A stretch of DNA of 64,000 nucleotides from Arthrobotrys musiformis (taxonomy: Eukaryota; Ascomycota; Orbiliomycetes; Orbiliales; Orbiliaceae): contig JAVHJL010000004.1 of NCBI GenBank assembly GCA_036971715.1, forward strand, positions 1,674,001 through 1,738,000, given 5' to 3'. How positions within the stretch are numbered: position 1 is the stretch's first letter; each line of letters opens with the position of its first letter. The notes beneath the pieces are model-generated. The model searched no databases. It was not told the origin of the DNA and saw only the letters and a program-made list of their open reading frames with translations. Below, in pieces: positions 44,318 to 54,202 of this stretch. The position numbers and the translations under genes were made by a program.

Positions 44318-45968
44318 GACGTTCCAGCTTGACTGATTGCCGGGGGAAATCGTGGGATCGGTTTTCTTGGTTGAAGGGACTGGGATGGTGTCGCTGACAG
44401 ACGACAATAGGCTGGGCAGGTTTTTTTTCCTTGTTGGAACTGGTTTTTTTTCTCTCTCTGAGTTTTGCAGGAGCGATGGGTGCGAGAATTCGATTATCGA
44501 TGGAACGATGAAGAAGATGTCGGTGACAGGAAGCAACTGTGTCCTTGGAAGGATGATGTTGGAGGTGAGGTGGTTGTTTTTTCCGTTGCGATGGATTGAG
44601 GTTGACGTTGGTTGGAAGTCTAATTGGGAGATGAATAAATGATAAACTCAAATTGGGCCGGGCTGGAGAGGCAGTTTAAGTAATCCATCCCCAACTGCAA
44701 ACCATGCTCCTCCCAAGACCTAAGACCAAACTAAGGCAGTCAATCGGCATCAATCAGAACTTCAGGCAGGGCAAAGCAAACTAACAATCAATCCAGTCAA
44801 TCAGAATCAACGGCATCCAAGCAACCGAATCACATGGCCAGTCCTTCTTCCTCTGTCCTCCTTCAAATTGGTGTGAAAATTTTCAGCTAAAACGGTTTCA
44901 TGCTTAGCAACAGCCCGGCCAGTTATGACAGCCACTCCGGCTAGTGCTCCAGAGCTCTGCTTTTGGTTACTCGTCCCCCTCCAAGCAGGAGGGAACGAAC
45001 GAGCGAACGAACGCTCTTGCCACTTCTCGAACCGTCTGGGCTGGATGGCTGATCCGGCTGTCGGATGGATATCACGGATCCATACCACTAATAGGCCCTT
45101 CCACCGATGCGGGCACGATGACATACTCACTCAAACAAGGGGGTCTCATGTCAGAAAGCCATTTTATATTGTCACTCTTATTCATACATTCAATCAAATT
45201 ACTTTTTATCATATCCAAACGTTGAAGCAAATTTTTTTTAAAAGAAAAATTTCGGACGAAAACAAAATTCCTGCAGCCTTGGGTTCCTTTCCCTTCTGCA
45301 ATCCCCAATTCCCGGAAACCGTTTCCTGTATTCCCTTGCCCCAGGAATGTAGCACGGACTATCGTTATATTGCATTTGCCAGTGACTTTGCCGGTACTTT
45401 CTGCCGGATTGTCGACTGTGGGGAATGCAAGGTCGCATATCTGTACCCAACCAGCTGAGACGCATGCATGGCCCATCCCATGCATGATACCTCGAGTACA
45501 CACGAAGTAGTTACAGAAGTACAGTGTACTTGGCTTGCATCGACGACGCAATGGAGGAAGGAACTTGCCATCTTCCTCCAACCTTTCGCAATCCTCGCTC
45601 GCGGAATTGGCCTCCTCCTGCCGTTATCGCATCGACTTGCCTTATTCAGCCGCACGTGATGTTTGATTGGTTTGTCACAGACATCGTCACAGTCGTCATC
45701 GCTGTGTTGGCGTTTGTCACAAATGTTCCACTTGCAACATTACAACGCAGAAACATCGTCACAAGCATGAATCACACCTGAAGCAGATTACTAAGTGAAC
45801 TCAATAACGGATTCATTATTAGTAAGAGAATACCACTATCGACAAAAAAAAACACTTGGCTGGCTATACTCCGCAAAAGTGACAAATGAGAATCGTTATA
45901 AATGATACAAATGGAATAAATTGTCTCGCAAACCAGACTTTGAGCAGACGGGTCTCCTATGAAACCGT
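44318..45968. other. Intergenic region upstream of antizyme
   Basis: This 1.65 kb holds the antizyme promoter and leader and the 3' UTR of the O-methyltransferase. Open frames of 150-180 codons on both strands around 44925-45581 overlap and look spurious. Short inverted and direct repeats at 45463-45763 are noted separately. Confidence 0.55.
45463..45486. repeat. Inverted repeat, 9-bp arms with 6-bp spacer
   Basis: CATGCATGG and CCATGCATG flank CCCATC. Close downstream, ACATCGTCACA occurs at 45681 and 45753 and TTTGTCACA at 45671 and 45713, so the block has some short-repeat structure. Confidence 0.5.
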
Positions 45969-47857
45969 CTACTCGTCGACAAAGGTGACTTCCATTATCC
46001 ACAACAGCGAGTTGGCCGGTCTTGTGATGCTATCAACCCTAAGCCTGGTATCTACCTCGGCCAGAAGCCTTCTCCAGTCTCCCTCCTCTCGTTCGTTCGA
46101 GTTGTATGCCTTGAGCATGATGAGATCCAATGCCCTGGTCGTAGAGATTCAATCGTTAGTCAACAAAGTTGTTGTCCTTGAAAAGATAAAGACAAATACG
46201 CTTACCTAACTGTTCGCTCATCCCAGTAGGGTAGAACATTCGCTGGGGGCAAAACGAAGTCGCTGAGGATAAGCTTGGTTCCATTCTTCAAAGCTGGGAT
46301 TTGGCTCTTCAAGATTTGGCGGACGTATTTATCCGGCCAGTCATGTAGAACGAATCGAATCAAGTATACGTCGGCACCTTTGACCGGCTGCTCGGTAAAG
46401 AAATCGTAGTGATTGTATTCGAATCTTTCCACGAGCTCGGGGTGATCTCGGGCTAGAGTTTTTTTGCCTTCCTCCAGTGAAAGAGGGGCGATATCTTCAA
46501 CGATAAATTTAAGTGAAGGGTTGGCCTTTGCGATCTCGACGGAGACGAATCCGGTGGCTCCACCGACCTACACGTAGAATAATGTTAGTACCACGAGGCC
46601 GTATATCAAAACCATTGCAGGGTTTAGAATAGCAACATACGTCAACAATCGTAGCTCCCTCGGGGAGTTTCCCCCAATCGTAGCCTTCAACCAAAGGTGC
46701 AACTTTCAAGCCATCCCCGGAACTCCACATAGTCATGGACACTCCAAACCTCTTCGCACTCTCAGGGTTATTATCCATATATTCAAAAAACCCTTGGCCA
46801 TCAAAAGCAACCCCCCAAGGTGCCTCCCGGACTTCTTCGCTGGTCGGGAACTTCTCAATACTTGGCAGAAGGGCCGGCCCCGTACGGCAGAGTTCTTGAG
46901 TATTATAACCTATCCACGCATCCACCGCCGAACCCTCCTCGCGGAGAAGTAGGGACATGGCGGTATGGCCAACGTACCCTTGACGAGGTTCGCAGAAGAC
47001 ATGTTTTACCATAGCATAACGCAGAACTTGGCGAAGTTTGAGAGCTGAGATGCCGGATTTCTTGCTCAAATCGTCGAACGAGATGTCTCCGGTTTCCGGG
47101 ACTAGGAAGGCTAGTTTGAAATGATGGATGACATGGAGGGTGGATGTGTCATTGAACTGTTATTCCAGCAGTAGTAAATACTCGTTAGCATTTATATTTC
47201 CAATTTGCAACTTAGAGTATATGGAGTAATTCCTCCCGTCAATTCACAAAACCAGGCAGCCCAAATACGGGAACCAAATCTCCAAGAGCTCTTTCACGCG
47301 CCCGAACCCAAAATTTGACAGAACTGCCAATTTAATAGCAACACTCGTTGAGACCTCGTATACACATGCATACATGCAATTGCATATTAAAAAACGACAA
47401 CGCCTAATTAATCGCCTGGTGATCCAGACTCGGTCTCACGCCCAGAATCCCGAGAATCTGGTTCGCCGCTGCAATTTGGGGTCGTACAACATGCGGGATG
47501 GCCATCAATGACAAACCCAACACAGAATTCAAAATGAGAAGAACAGAAAGAACTTACCCCCCAGACAAGCCATTGTAGCGTTTCACGTGGACCTGCGGTC
47601 AGATCGTACAGAGAACTAGTCGCAGATAGAACTTGGCTCCTTGCGGCATGCAGTTTTTCAAGCTCTGGAGTTGATGGAGGCGGTAAAGGGAATTTTTCTG
47701 GTCCGTCTGGAGCGAATGACGGGTATGGGAGACCTTGGGATTCAATGTAGTCTTCGAGAAGTTTTGCATTCTCAGCTATCTGTGCTGCCAATTCAGATAG
47801 CCTTGGGCGCAGTTTAGGTGCTGGCCCCGTAGGAGCATCTCCCGCTGTGTGAACCAT
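45969..47857 (-). CDS. SAM-dependent O-methyltransferase (plant COMT-like, fungal secondary-metabolism type)
   Basis: It probably methylates a hydroxyl of a small aromatic or polyketide-like substrate. Exons: 47857-47558, 47156-46641, 46567-46206 and 46134-45969, 447 residues. The N-terminal dimerisation region has LSELAAQIAENAKLLEDYI and, after the first intron, FNDTSTLHVIHHFKLAF. Winged-helix sequence follows (FDDLSKKSGISALKLRQVLR, EPRQGYVGHTAMS). SAM motif I is VDVGGATGFVSVEIAK, split by intron 2. The catalytic base is the His in RFVLHDWPDKYVRQILK, followed by LILSDFVLPP. Intron 1 is 401 nt, much longer than any other in the window; phase and conservation support it, but an extra exon inside is possible. 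No polyketide or peptide synthase is adjacent, so cluster membership is unsupported. Confidence 0.9.
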
Positions 47858-49748
47858 GATTGGAAGATTTTATTTGACGTCAAATAAACAAATATATGAT
47901 AAGGCGATATAGGTACCAAGGTAGGTATGAAATTGAAGGGAGAGTATGGTAGGTAATAGTCAACTCAAGATAGAGGATGAAGAGGAGAAGGGTCCAAAAA
48001 CGTAGCTTTTATATTCGTTCTTCTCTTTCCTTCTTTCTTTTTTTGAAGGCCAGCCGCCACGACACAAACCGACAGCTAAACAATCACCACGAGGAGAAAA
48101 AAAAAGGAGGTACTAAGATAGAAGGGAAACCGATAAGTCGTCATCCCGGTTCCAAATATTTGGATTCTGGGTCCCTCGGAAAGGCTGGGAGGAACCTCGG
48201 ACGAAACATTATCACTAAACAGGTTAAAAAAGAGGGGTAGGTTAATGTTTTCCCTGGATTGATACTAACTGCCGCGCTACTACACTAGAACCATCAGACC
48301 ACTGGTATTCGGAGTGGAGACATTTCGAGAAGCTCTTGGACACGCGGCCGTTGGGGAGTGGCTTGGGTGGGATAAAAAGTAAAGAATCGGAAAAGGCCGT
48401 CAGTCGAAATAAGGCTAAAACAATGCAAAAAAGCTCGGTTTCGTAGATGTCACAACTGACAAATTCAATCTAACAAGCCGACTCTGTCATATTTTGGGGA
48501 CTTCGGGGCTTCTGGTACCCAGGTAGGCTTAGCCTATAGCTTCGAAATATTCAAAACATGTGTGTGTGCGGCAATGCACCACCCGACTGCCTGGGTCCGC
48601 GACGTCCGACGAAGATATCACATTTTCACTGGCTGGATCGGCAACCAAATGTTTCGGGACTGGCGACCTGCAGCCGGCGAAAGCATAATGTGGATATTGG
48701 AGCCTGCATCCATCGAATGAAACCTTAGCACCGAAGTTGTGCACGCCGTTGTGCAGATTTCCCAGTTTTTTTCTGGCGTTCCTAGGGTCCTTGTTCTGCG
48801 CCGGGCTTTTGGACTTTTGGATTCTAAGCTCCAACAATCCCGCGGCTGGGCCCCCATTACCTATTTTGCTTATGGTTTAATGCACGCCATGCATAACCAT
48901 ATCAACCCGTCATGGACCTCAAGCGAAACTAGCGCTGGAAAAAGTTCATCCCGCGGCGGGAAAGCTCCAAAAGTTGGTTTTTGTGTGGGATATAGCGACA
49001 ATGTGCATGCACGTATATACTTAGACATATGTACCTCTGACATGTATCACCTTCGCGCACGATATGCAGAGCTCGCCTGACAAGATTGCGTAGATACCTG
49101 GTAATATCAGGCAAATCACGAACCAATTCGTAGATAAAGAACCCTCACGTTCGCTTTGCCAGCTGGAAAGGAGCAGGGTTCACAAACTGCTGGGGAAAGC
49201 TAATTGGGCGGGGTAGGACTCCGTATGTACATACATATGTTTGCACAATTGTGGGCCAGTTCTAACGCTAGCAGTCGCATGAAATCTGTCCTTCGCGCGA
49301 GTAATGACTAGTCTTGACGTCGACTAGGTCACAGTTCATGCCAGGAATCCCGGCTGAAGGTTAGCAGCTCCTTGAATTCTTTCGACTAGGCCGGTCCATA
49401 CCATTGATAATAAATATCATGCTATGTTGTAAAGACTTCAAAACTCGGATCCGAATCGACCCGGCCTGAAGCAGTGATTAGTATCGATGCCAGGTCAACA
49501 TACGTTTTGATCTCGCCGCATATCGACCTCTGTAACACCGGAATATGATAGCGGTATGATCGAAACCATCATGAGGTCAGCTGAGAGCCCAAGTGTGTAG
49601 CAGATCTATGTATGTACCAGGTTGCAATGGCACGGTAGCGTAATATCATATCAATGCAGTTCATAAACCCCAATCTAAGCTCGAAGGCTCCAACATGCAA
49701 CATACCAAGCACCTAATCACTTGTTATTAGCCTCGGACCCACACCTAG

Positions 49749-49777
49749 CTATAGCTATAGCTGTTCTATAGCTATAG
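49749..49777. repeat. Two copies of a self-palindromic 12-mer
   Basis: CTATAGCTATAG at 49749-49760 is repeated at 49766-49777 after CTGTT. Each copy is its own reverse complement, so the pair is both a direct and an inverted repeat and could form a 12-bp hairpin. Confidence 0.6.
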
Positions 49778-50066
49778 ACGCTGCAAGGCCAAGCTTGGGG
49801 ACTTATTTATTAGCGTGGAGTCGAGCTCAGAGCCAATCTTCTAGGGGCAAGTTGCCGACAAATTGGTACCGGAAACTCTAGTTCCCTGAACCACCATCCC
49901 ACTAGCCCGATGTAATTCCCAGCTCCCCAGCTGGCGCCAGGCTAGCGAAGCTAAGGTGGGTCTTGGAAGACGTTGAGCTCAATGGAGTGCCAAGACTAGC
50001 CCCCCAAATAGGCCATCACATGATGCAAATGCGGTTTGTTGTGTTGTTGTCTGTGTTGTGCGAACG

Positions 50067-50075
50067 TTAGGGTTT
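50067..50075 (+). promoter_or_regulatory. Telobox (TTAGGGTTT) in the RPL30 promoter
   Basis: The element lies about 180 bases before the ATG. Telomere-repeat-like boxes bound by Myb-type factors such as Tbf1 are known in ribosomal-protein promoters of many fungi. I did not find one before RPL10. Confidence 0.55.
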
Positions 50076-50252
50076 AGTCGCACCCGCCAAAAAATTCAGC
50101 GTGTAGCTCTTCAAAATCTTGAAAAAAAAAAGTGGTTCGAGATCCGTTGCTTCATTCATCATCAACTTCAACAAACCTCATCACCACCACCCCAACCCTC
50201 ATCAAATCCTCCCTAATATAGACCGGAGTGCTTATATTCCACAAGCGCAGCG

Positions 50253-50866
50253 ATGGGTATGCTTTACAATCGACATTCATCTTCGCGAACAATTGCTAAC
50301 ATGGATTGTCCGCAGCCCCAACCAAGAAGTCCAAGAAAGCTGAGAACAGCATCAACTCCAGGCTCGCCCTGGTTATGAAGAGTGGAAAGGTCGTCTTGGG
50401 ATACAAGTCTACCCTCAAGACCCTCCGATCTGGCAAGGCCAAGCTCGTCCTCATCGCCGGAAACACCCCTCCTCTTCGCAAGTCCGAATTGGAGTACTAC
50501 GCCATGTTGGCCAAGACCAATGTTCACCACTTCTCCGGAAACAACGTATGTTGAATATTACCCCAGAGTCCTCGTCTTTAGGTTTATACCTGTCGTATTA
50601 TCGGATGTCCAAAAGCTGCTCTCCCCGCAATATAAAGTAATTTTTATGTTGGTGGTGGTGGTAGCTGGTTCGGAAACAGATAAATGGGCATGGTATTCCC
50701 TGAGAAGAAGTCTTCACAGGCTTTGGAGGGATTGAATTGATGCTAATTATATTTTTACTCGGATTAACAGATTGAACTTGGAACCGCCTGTGGTAAACTC
50801 TTCCGATGCTCCACCATGGCCATCCTCGACCAAGGTGACTCCGACATTCTGTCCACCAGCGCTTAA
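50253..50866 (+). CDS. RPL30: 60S ribosomal protein eL30
   Basis: eL30 is an L7Ae-like kink-turn RNA-binding protein of the large subunit. Exons: 50253-50256 (ATGG only), 50316-50545 and 50771-50866, 109 residues. The spliced start is MAPTKKSKKAENSINSRLAL. Family signatures are GKVVLGYKSTLKTLRSGKAK, LIAGNTPPLRKSELEYYAML, VHHFSGNN and IELGTACGKLFR, ending DQGDSDIL. Intron 2 (225 nt) is long for this genome and was checked for a snoRNA, but no clear C/D box pair was found. In yeast, L30 represses splicing of its own transcript through a kink-turn at the first 5' splice site. The 4-base coding part of exon 1 here would allow a similar arrangement, which is inference. Confidence 0.95.
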
Positions 50867-51547
50867 GCGGACAGCAAATTAGACGGAGCTGCTCCTCGAC
50901 CTTTTTTTGCTCTTTCTTTCTTATTTCTCATGAATACTCCACGATTTAATGATGGAAAAGGAGGGGGGAACGAAAAAGACGAAGGGGTATTGATCGGACT
51001 ATCGGTGGTTACGTTTGGCCGACTGATGCTCGCTTCCTTTCTTCTTTATTACTCAGGCTATTAATATGGTCACCTTGCTGTACATATTTTTCTGTCTCGT
51101 TCTGTGCCCAATTCCTTGTCGAGTTTAGAAGGTCCAAATCGGAAAACCAGCTGTTTAGTCTGAAACGACGTCCCTTGCTTGCTTGCTATGACTCTTTTGC
51201 CATCGTAAAACCTCCAGCCCGCTTGCCTGCGCCTGCAGTGCAACGGCAGTTCCGTAGTCTGTAAAAGGTGTATTTCTAAGCAGCATCTCAGAGATCTTGG
51301 CCCGGGAAAACATATAAATTGGGCCGGTTTCCTGTGTTGAAATGTGACTGTCTTTTTTGCGTATTGCCAAGGCTTTCCCTGTTCGGCTGGCACAGCGAAA
51401 AAGTGTGAAAAGTTGATTATCAATCAAACATTCAACACCAAAGGAACTACCTCATCGACAGGAACCTTCCCTTACCCCCCATCATCAACCTCCAATAACC
51501 CCCCCAGTACACCGTTGTAATACCGGAATCTTCACAAAACCGTCAAA
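50867..51547. other. Intergenic region between RPL30 and RPL10
   Basis: This contains the RPL30 3' UTR and the RPL10 promoter and leader, which is C-rich just before the ATG. No other gene was seen. Confidence 0.6.
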
Positions 51548-52538
51548 ATGGGTCGTCGTCCAGCTCGTTGCTACCGTTATTGCAGTATGTTCACTCTAGA
51601 TATCTCCGGAGTCCTCTCGGCGGGGTGTGATGGATCAAGGGACAGGACAGATTGCTAATTTTTATTTTTTTATTATAGAGAACAAGCCATACCCAAGTGC
51701 GTATACACATCTTTGCTCGACCAATATACTACCGGTATTGTTGCTGGAATACGGCTTCTAACGATATACTGTCCGAATAATTAGAGTCCCGATTCAACCG
51801 TGGTGTGCCAGACCCTAAGATCCGTATCTTCGATCTTGGAAGGAAGCGTGCTGGTGTCGACGAGTTCCCTCTCTGCATCCATCTCGTATGTCTATATTCC
51901 GACAAAATATTCAGTTTTAGAAGATTTGAGGGGGAATAGAAGAACTAAGTGAAGGGTCATTTTGCAGGTCTCCAATGAGTACGAACAGTTGAGCTCCGAG
52001 GCTCTCGAAGCCGCCCGTATTTGCGCCAACAAGTACCTTGTCAAGATTGCCGGAAAGGACGGTATGTATTTCCGATTTTAAAAAAAACAATCTGTTTGGG
52101 AGTGGTGGTACTAACGATGACGAAATAGGTTTCCACATGCGTGTCCGATGCCACCCATTCCACGTCATCCGTATCAACAAGATGTTGTCCTGTGCCGGTG
52201 CCGATAGACTGCAAACTGGTATGCGTGGTGCCTGGGGAAAGCCCAACGGTACCGTCGCCCGTGTCAACATTGGTCAGATCATCTTGTCCGTCCGAACTCG
52301 TGACTCTCACCGTGCCACCGCCATCGAGGCTCTCCGAAGATCTCAGTACAAGTTCCCCGGCCGACAGAAGATCATTGTCTCCAAGAACTGGGGTTTCACA
52401 CCTTTGAGAAGGGAGGAGTACGCCGACGCCAGGGCCGCTGGTAAGGTCAAGACTGACGGTGCTTACGTCCAGTTCTTGACCAACCACGGTAGCTTGAAGG
52501 ATAACATCAGACGTTTCCCAGATGCTTTCGAGGCTTAG
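51548..52538 (+). CDS. RPL10: 60S ribosomal protein uL16 (L10)
   Basis: uL16 joins the 60S subunit late, in the cytoplasm, and helps shape the peptidyl-transferase region; it is needed for Nmd3 release. Exons: 51548-51584, 51679-51696 (18 nt), 51785-51885, 51968-52061 and 52129-52538, 219 residues. The spliced start is [20 protein letters not shown]. Conserved blocks: DPKIRIFDLGRKRAGVDEFP, SNEYEQLSSEALEAARICAN, MRVRCHPFHVIRINKMLSCA, GADRLQTGMRGAWGKP and the end QFLTNHGSLKDNI. The 18-base exon 2 (KNKPYP) is supported by the strongly conserved protein. Introns are 67-94 nt, mostly in the first half as is typical of ribosomal-protein genes. Confidence 0.97.
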
Positions 52539-52955
52539 AGTCCGAATTAAAGTAGCATCTTTGTTTTTTTCTTAACGTCTATTAGTTTTATTAATTCGAG
52601 CTTTTTTCTGACTCTCTGGGTGTCTCTTTATGGTTTATGTGCATGGGCATTTTTATTGAACGCTTTTTCCTTTATATACGCCTTGTATACCACATTCCCA
52701 ATTCACACCTTTCCTCAAGTCTCTTACCCTTCCTCTTCCAGGGAAGATAAGTCTGAGGGAAACGTATCCTATGTCCTTTACGGACGACACTACCTCCTTT
52801 TTCTTTTTTGATGATTAGATATGTATGATATCGTTTCTATGATACATCCATTGATCTCATTCCTTCCCTATCCCGTAAACGATATAAACCCTTGTAAACG
52901 CCGTGAAATGATACCCGCTAAATCCACGAAATGCCATAGAAAGAGGGAACCCCCT
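52539..52955. other. Convergent intergenic region
   Basis: The 3' UTRs of RPL10 and the DUF2196 gene are expected here. Nothing else was seen. Confidence 0.55.
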
Positions 52956-53777
52956 CTATTTAAAATGAGTCTCAACATGATGCGATACCGCCGCTTCGTC
53001 CCCTTCAAAGTCGCCACAAACCGGGCATCGTGCGATGGGATCATTGCTCGGACCATTTCCCAGAAACTCTTCCGAACCCAGTGGCGATAGTGGTATTTCC
53101 TCCCCAAAATCAGCGGACCTCGCAACGTCCAGACCGCCGAACTCTCGTCCTGCTCGTCCTCCGCGGTTTCCCCCGCGGTTTCCCCCCCTTCCGCCTCTTC
53201 TCCCACCTCGTATGAATGCCGTTAGATCATATGTAGCCTCGCTCCTTTCGTTCCCATCTTCGCCTCGGGGCGGTGCGGTTCTGTACGGCCTAAACCCGCC
53301 CCTCCCTCTCCCTCTCCCACCTCTATAACTCCCTCTATCCCCTCCATGTCCTCCACTGCCCCAGCTCTCACTTTGCAGGCCGCTAGAACCCCCCTCCGTT
53401 CCATCAAATTGTCGACCAACGTCTCCACTCCCAGAACCCTCCTGAACCCCCCTTAGAACTTTCTGCACCCTCCCAACCCTTCCATCCTTCAACCGTACTT
53501 TAACCCCACGATGATGATCCCCGCGGGTCAATACATCAGCTACGAGTCCCGTAACCTGTCGGCCGGTAGGTTGGTCTTCTTTTAAGATTATTGAAACGTG
53601 AGTGTTCGCGTGGATTGCAGAGTGGCGGGGGACGATGGCGTTTGTTGCTGCGAAGGCTGATGGTCTGTGGGGGTTGTTGCCGCCGCGGCCTCGGCCTCTG
53701 GGTCTGCTGTTTTGTCCGCCGCCGCCGCCGCGGGTACCGTACGGCCGTGGGTGAGGTTGGTGTGGATGTGAGTTCAT
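52956..53777 (-). CDS. YwbE/DUF2196 protein with RGG repeats and a C-terminal zinc finger
   Basis: One uninterrupted exon of 273 residues. The N-terminus is Gly/Arg-rich (GTRGGGGGQNSRPRGRGRGG). Residues of about 58-110 are the small YwbE-like domain: THVSIILKEDQPTGRQVTG, VADVLTRGDHHRGVKVRL and GRVGRVQKV. RGG/RG repeats follow in two blocks (GSYRGGRGRGRGGFRP, GGNRGGNRGGRAGREFGG), typical of RNA-binding proteins that are Arg-methylated. The last 25 residues form a CPVCG...HHVETHF finger (C-x2-C...H-x3-H), like UBZ or C2H2 modules. The combined layout suggests RNA binding plus ubiquitin or protein binding. The function is not established, to my knowledge. Confidence 0.85.
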   Translation of the reverse strand: MNSHPHQPHPRPYGTRGGGGGQNSRPRGRGRGGNNPHRPSAFAATNAIVPRHSAIHANTHVSIILKEDQPTGRQVTGLVADVLTRGDHHRGVKVRLKDGRVGRVQKVLRGVQEGSGSGDVGRQFDGTEGGSSGLQSESWGSGGHGGDRGSYRGGRGRGRGGFRPYRTAPPRGEDGNERSEATYDLTAFIRGGRRGGRGGNRGGNRGGRAGREFGGLDVARSADFGEEIPLSPLGSEEFLGNGPSNDPIARCPVCGDFEGDEAAVSHHVETHFK

Positions 53778-54202
53778 TCGTGGATATTTACCCCGGTGGG
53801 GGTTGTATTAATGATCTGTTGCGATGGAGTTTTCTTGGGTTTGATGGGTTTGGTTAGGTGGTGGTTGGAGGTTTATAAATTTACAGAGTCTAAGCCTTGC
53901 CTATATAAAAAAAAAGTAAAACCAAAAGATCATCCAGCGCCTTCCTCCACGACATCAAAACATGTCGCTCCCACATGGCTACTTTCATATATTTCCCAAT
54001 CTTCTCAGGCTCAATAGCTATATATCGTACATGGACTAAATATACAAAATGTAGGACATCACCTGAAGTCCTTTTGGAGAGCTGAACGATAGACGGGATG
54101 TATGATTCCCGTGCCTAATCGATGCATCTTCATCAAACAAGCAATCGACATCGAAAATCGCACTCTTATGCTTCCCGTAGAAACCCAATAATATAACATC
54201 CA
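53778..54202. other. Intergenic region between DUF2196 and PRP2 genes
   Basis: This holds the DUF2196 upstream region and the PRP2 3' UTR. No other feature was seen. Confidence 0.55.

Larger units (their letters stand above)
47858..50252. other. Long divergent intergenic region before RPL30
   Basis: This 2.4 kb is the largest gap between genes. It separates the O-methyltransferase start from the RPL30 start. No coding frame is convincing. Notable elements are a doubled palindromic 12-mer at 49749-49777 and a telobox at 50067. The RPL30 leader contains a C/A-rich stretch at 50160-50215. Confidence 0.55.

Noticed and set aside
44925..45581. Open frames of 177 codons (plus) and 169 codons (minus) overlapping each other
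   Set aside because: They overlap on opposite strands, show no family motifs, signal peptide or codon pattern, and lie in the antizyme promoter.
45969..47857. Secondary-metabolite gene cluster around the O-methyltransferase
   Set aside because: Neighbours are antizyme and ribosomal-protein genes; no synthase, P450 or transporter lies nearby.
50546..50770. Possible snoRNA in the long RPL30 intron 2
   Set aside because: Isolated TGATG- and CTGA-like words are present but not as a C/D pair with terminal stem.
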